This document shows, one piece after another, positions 32,041-33,066 of a stretch of DNA of 33,066 nt. A model generated the notes under the pieces. That model saw only the letters and a program-made list of their open reading frames with translations. It did not search any database and was not told the DNA's origin. Each line of letters starts with the position of its first letter. Within the stretch, counting starts at the first letter, position 1. Origin of the DNA: JBMNUL01 sp050946255 (GTDB lineage Bacteria > Actinomycetota > Coriobacteriia > Coriobacteriales > CADBOM01); contig JBMNUL010000009.1 in assembly GCA_050946255.1 (NCBI GenBank), positions 1 to 33,066 on the forward strand, given 5' to 3'. A program made the position numbers and the translations under genes.

Positions 32041-33066
32041 TTATGCGCTCGCGGCTTCGACTATGGCCGCCGCCTTGTGCTGCAAGGCTCCCTTGCCGTT
32101 ATCCGCATCGAATTTCATGCGGGCCACAAGCTGTTTCTTCACGTTCTTGTCGATGTCGCCGCGCGAGAACTCCAGAAGCTCGCCGAGCATGTCCTGGAAC
32201 TCGATGTCACCGTGGTAGCACTGGATTGCCTCGTCGATGTCAGGCCAAACCTTCTTCGAGAGCTTCGGCTCCTGCGCCCCCAGCTTGCAGAGGAACTTGA
32301 AGGAGGAGAGCCGGGCGAGACCTGAATCCTCGTCGTAAAGCGATTGCTCGGCACCATCGATTGCCTTCGCCAGCTTGTCCTTGCACATTGGCACAAGGTC
32401 GTAGAGGGCGTCGAGGATTTCCCAGCGCGTCTGCGCCTCTGGTCTGTGGAGAGCATCGATAAGGTCTCCGACATTGGGGACCATGACCTCTGGGTTTTCA
32501 TGAGTGACCGCAGCGGCAATCGTCGCGGAGAATTGCCTTGCACGCCTGTTCTCGCCACAGAGGCTGTCTATCAGGGCCTTGAGGATGTCGGGGTCGTTTA
32601 TGGCCTGCTTGACGTACTCGTCCTTGTCGACCGTGGGATCGACTATGAGGCGCTTGCCCCCATTGCCATCGTCCTCTACTACCTGGACCTTCTCCTTCTT
32701 GGAAGATGATTTCTTCGAGCTGGTCTTCTTGGAGGAGGACTTCCTGCCGGACTTGCTGGATGTCCCGGACTTTGAGGACTTCTCATTGGCCTTCTCCACG
32801 TCTTTCTCAGGCTGTTTTTCCTCGGCAGCGCTCGAGGTCTTCTTCGCCTTGGTGGATTTTCTCGAGGTGGTCTTCGCAGCCTTGGTGGTCTTTGCATCAG
32901 GGGCCTCTTCAACGACCTCTGTTCCTGCAGCTTCCACTGCCTCCACCTCTTCTTCCTTCTCCTTGGCTTTCTTAGAGGTGATGCGGGAAGATGTCTTCTT
33001 TGCAGCTGCCCCCGTCTTGCTGCTGGATTTGGCCGAAGAGGCTTTCTTGGAAGCGCTTCCCGAGGT
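32041..33066 (-). CDS. HEAT-like helical protein with Lys/Ser/Ala-rich N-terminus, 5' end outside window
   Basis: I do not recognise this gene. The frame is open without a stop to the window edge (341 residues seen; beginning missing). The first ~135 visible residues are low complexity, rich in Lys, Ser, Ala and Thr, with repeated SSKK and KKTSS words resembling histone-H1-like or AlgP-type basic tails. The last ~205 residues are ordered helical repeats of HEAT type: DPDILKALIDSLCGENRRARQFSATIAAAVTHENPEV, then DLIDALHRPEAQTRWEILDALYDL, then a third and fourth unit ending KAAAIVEAASA. A nucleic-acid or scaffold role is possible from the basic tail; this is inference. A strong terminator follows. 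Confidence 0.75.
   Translation of the reverse strand, partial: TSGSASKKASSAKSSSKTGAAAKKTSSRITSKKAKEKEEEVEAVEAAGTEVVEEAPDAKTTKAAKTTSRKSTKAKKTSSAAEEKQPEKDVEKANEKSSKSGTSSKSGRKSSSKKTSSKKSSSKKEKVQVVEDDGNGGKRLIVDPTVDKDEYVKQAINDPDILKALIDSLCGENRRARQFSATIAAAVTHENPEVMVPNVGDLIDALHRPEAQTRWEILDALYDLVPMCKDKLAKAIDGAEQSLYDEDSGLARLSSFKFLCKLGAQEPKLSKKVWPDIDEAIQCYHGDIEFQDMLGELLEFSRGDIDKNVKKQLVARMKFDADNGKGALQHKAAAIVEAASA

Overview
The window looks like a chromosomal segment of an anaerobic actinomycete of class Coriobacteriia, probably family Eggerthellaceae. This is an inference from protein character and gene content (hyp maturation cluster, low-molecular-weight ferredoxin, cytoplasmic transhydroxylase-type molybdoenzyme) and from the moderately GC-rich codon use. 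I ran no database search. I see no phage, transposon, CRISPR or plasmid signature; apart from three unusual proteins it is a core-genome stretch.

Layout. 1-4948 (minus strand) is a translation and envelope block read rpsB-tsf // pyrH // frr-uppS-cdsA, with cdsA running off the left edge. 4949-5676 is a long non-coding gap. 5677-5865 (+) is a 2[4Fe-4S] ferredoxin, facing a uracil-DNA-glycosylase-like gene (5968-6810, -). 6910-12538 (+) holds thioredoxin followed by hypF, hypC, hypD and hypE, which build the Fe(CN)2(CO) centre of [NiFe] hydrogenases. 12552-18236 (-) is an amino-acid biosynthesis run read ilvB-ilvN-serA-leuA. It is preceded by an unusually long, structured leader and a tRNA-Leu(UAA) at 19035-19119. 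19250-22587 (-) holds a very large FtsB/DivIC-type protein overlapping a Ppx/GppA phosphatase. 22933-23547 (+) is plsY.

23822-27226 (-) encodes a two-subunit molybdopterin enzyme resembling pyrogallol-phloroglucinol transhydroxylase, with inverted repeats in its 5' region. The rest, all on the minus strand, is hpf (ribosome hibernation), an orphan amino-acid-type substrate-binding lipoprotein, comF, mtnA and a partial HEAT-like protein with a lysine/serine/alanine-rich N-terminus that runs off the right edge.

How the genes fit together. The hyp genes, ferredoxin and thioredoxin fit a hydrogen- and ferredoxin-based anaerobic metabolism; hypA, hypB and hydrogenase structural genes must lie elsewhere. 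The ilvBN-serA-leuA run supplies branched-chain amino acids and serine. The transhydroxylase-like pair suggests reductive or isomerising chemistry on polyhydroxylated aromatics, substrate unknown. Several starts were moved from the longest open frame to an internal start with a good ribosome-binding site (pyrH, hypC, hypD, leuA, plsY, the transhydroxylase large subunit) or on weaker grounds (comF).
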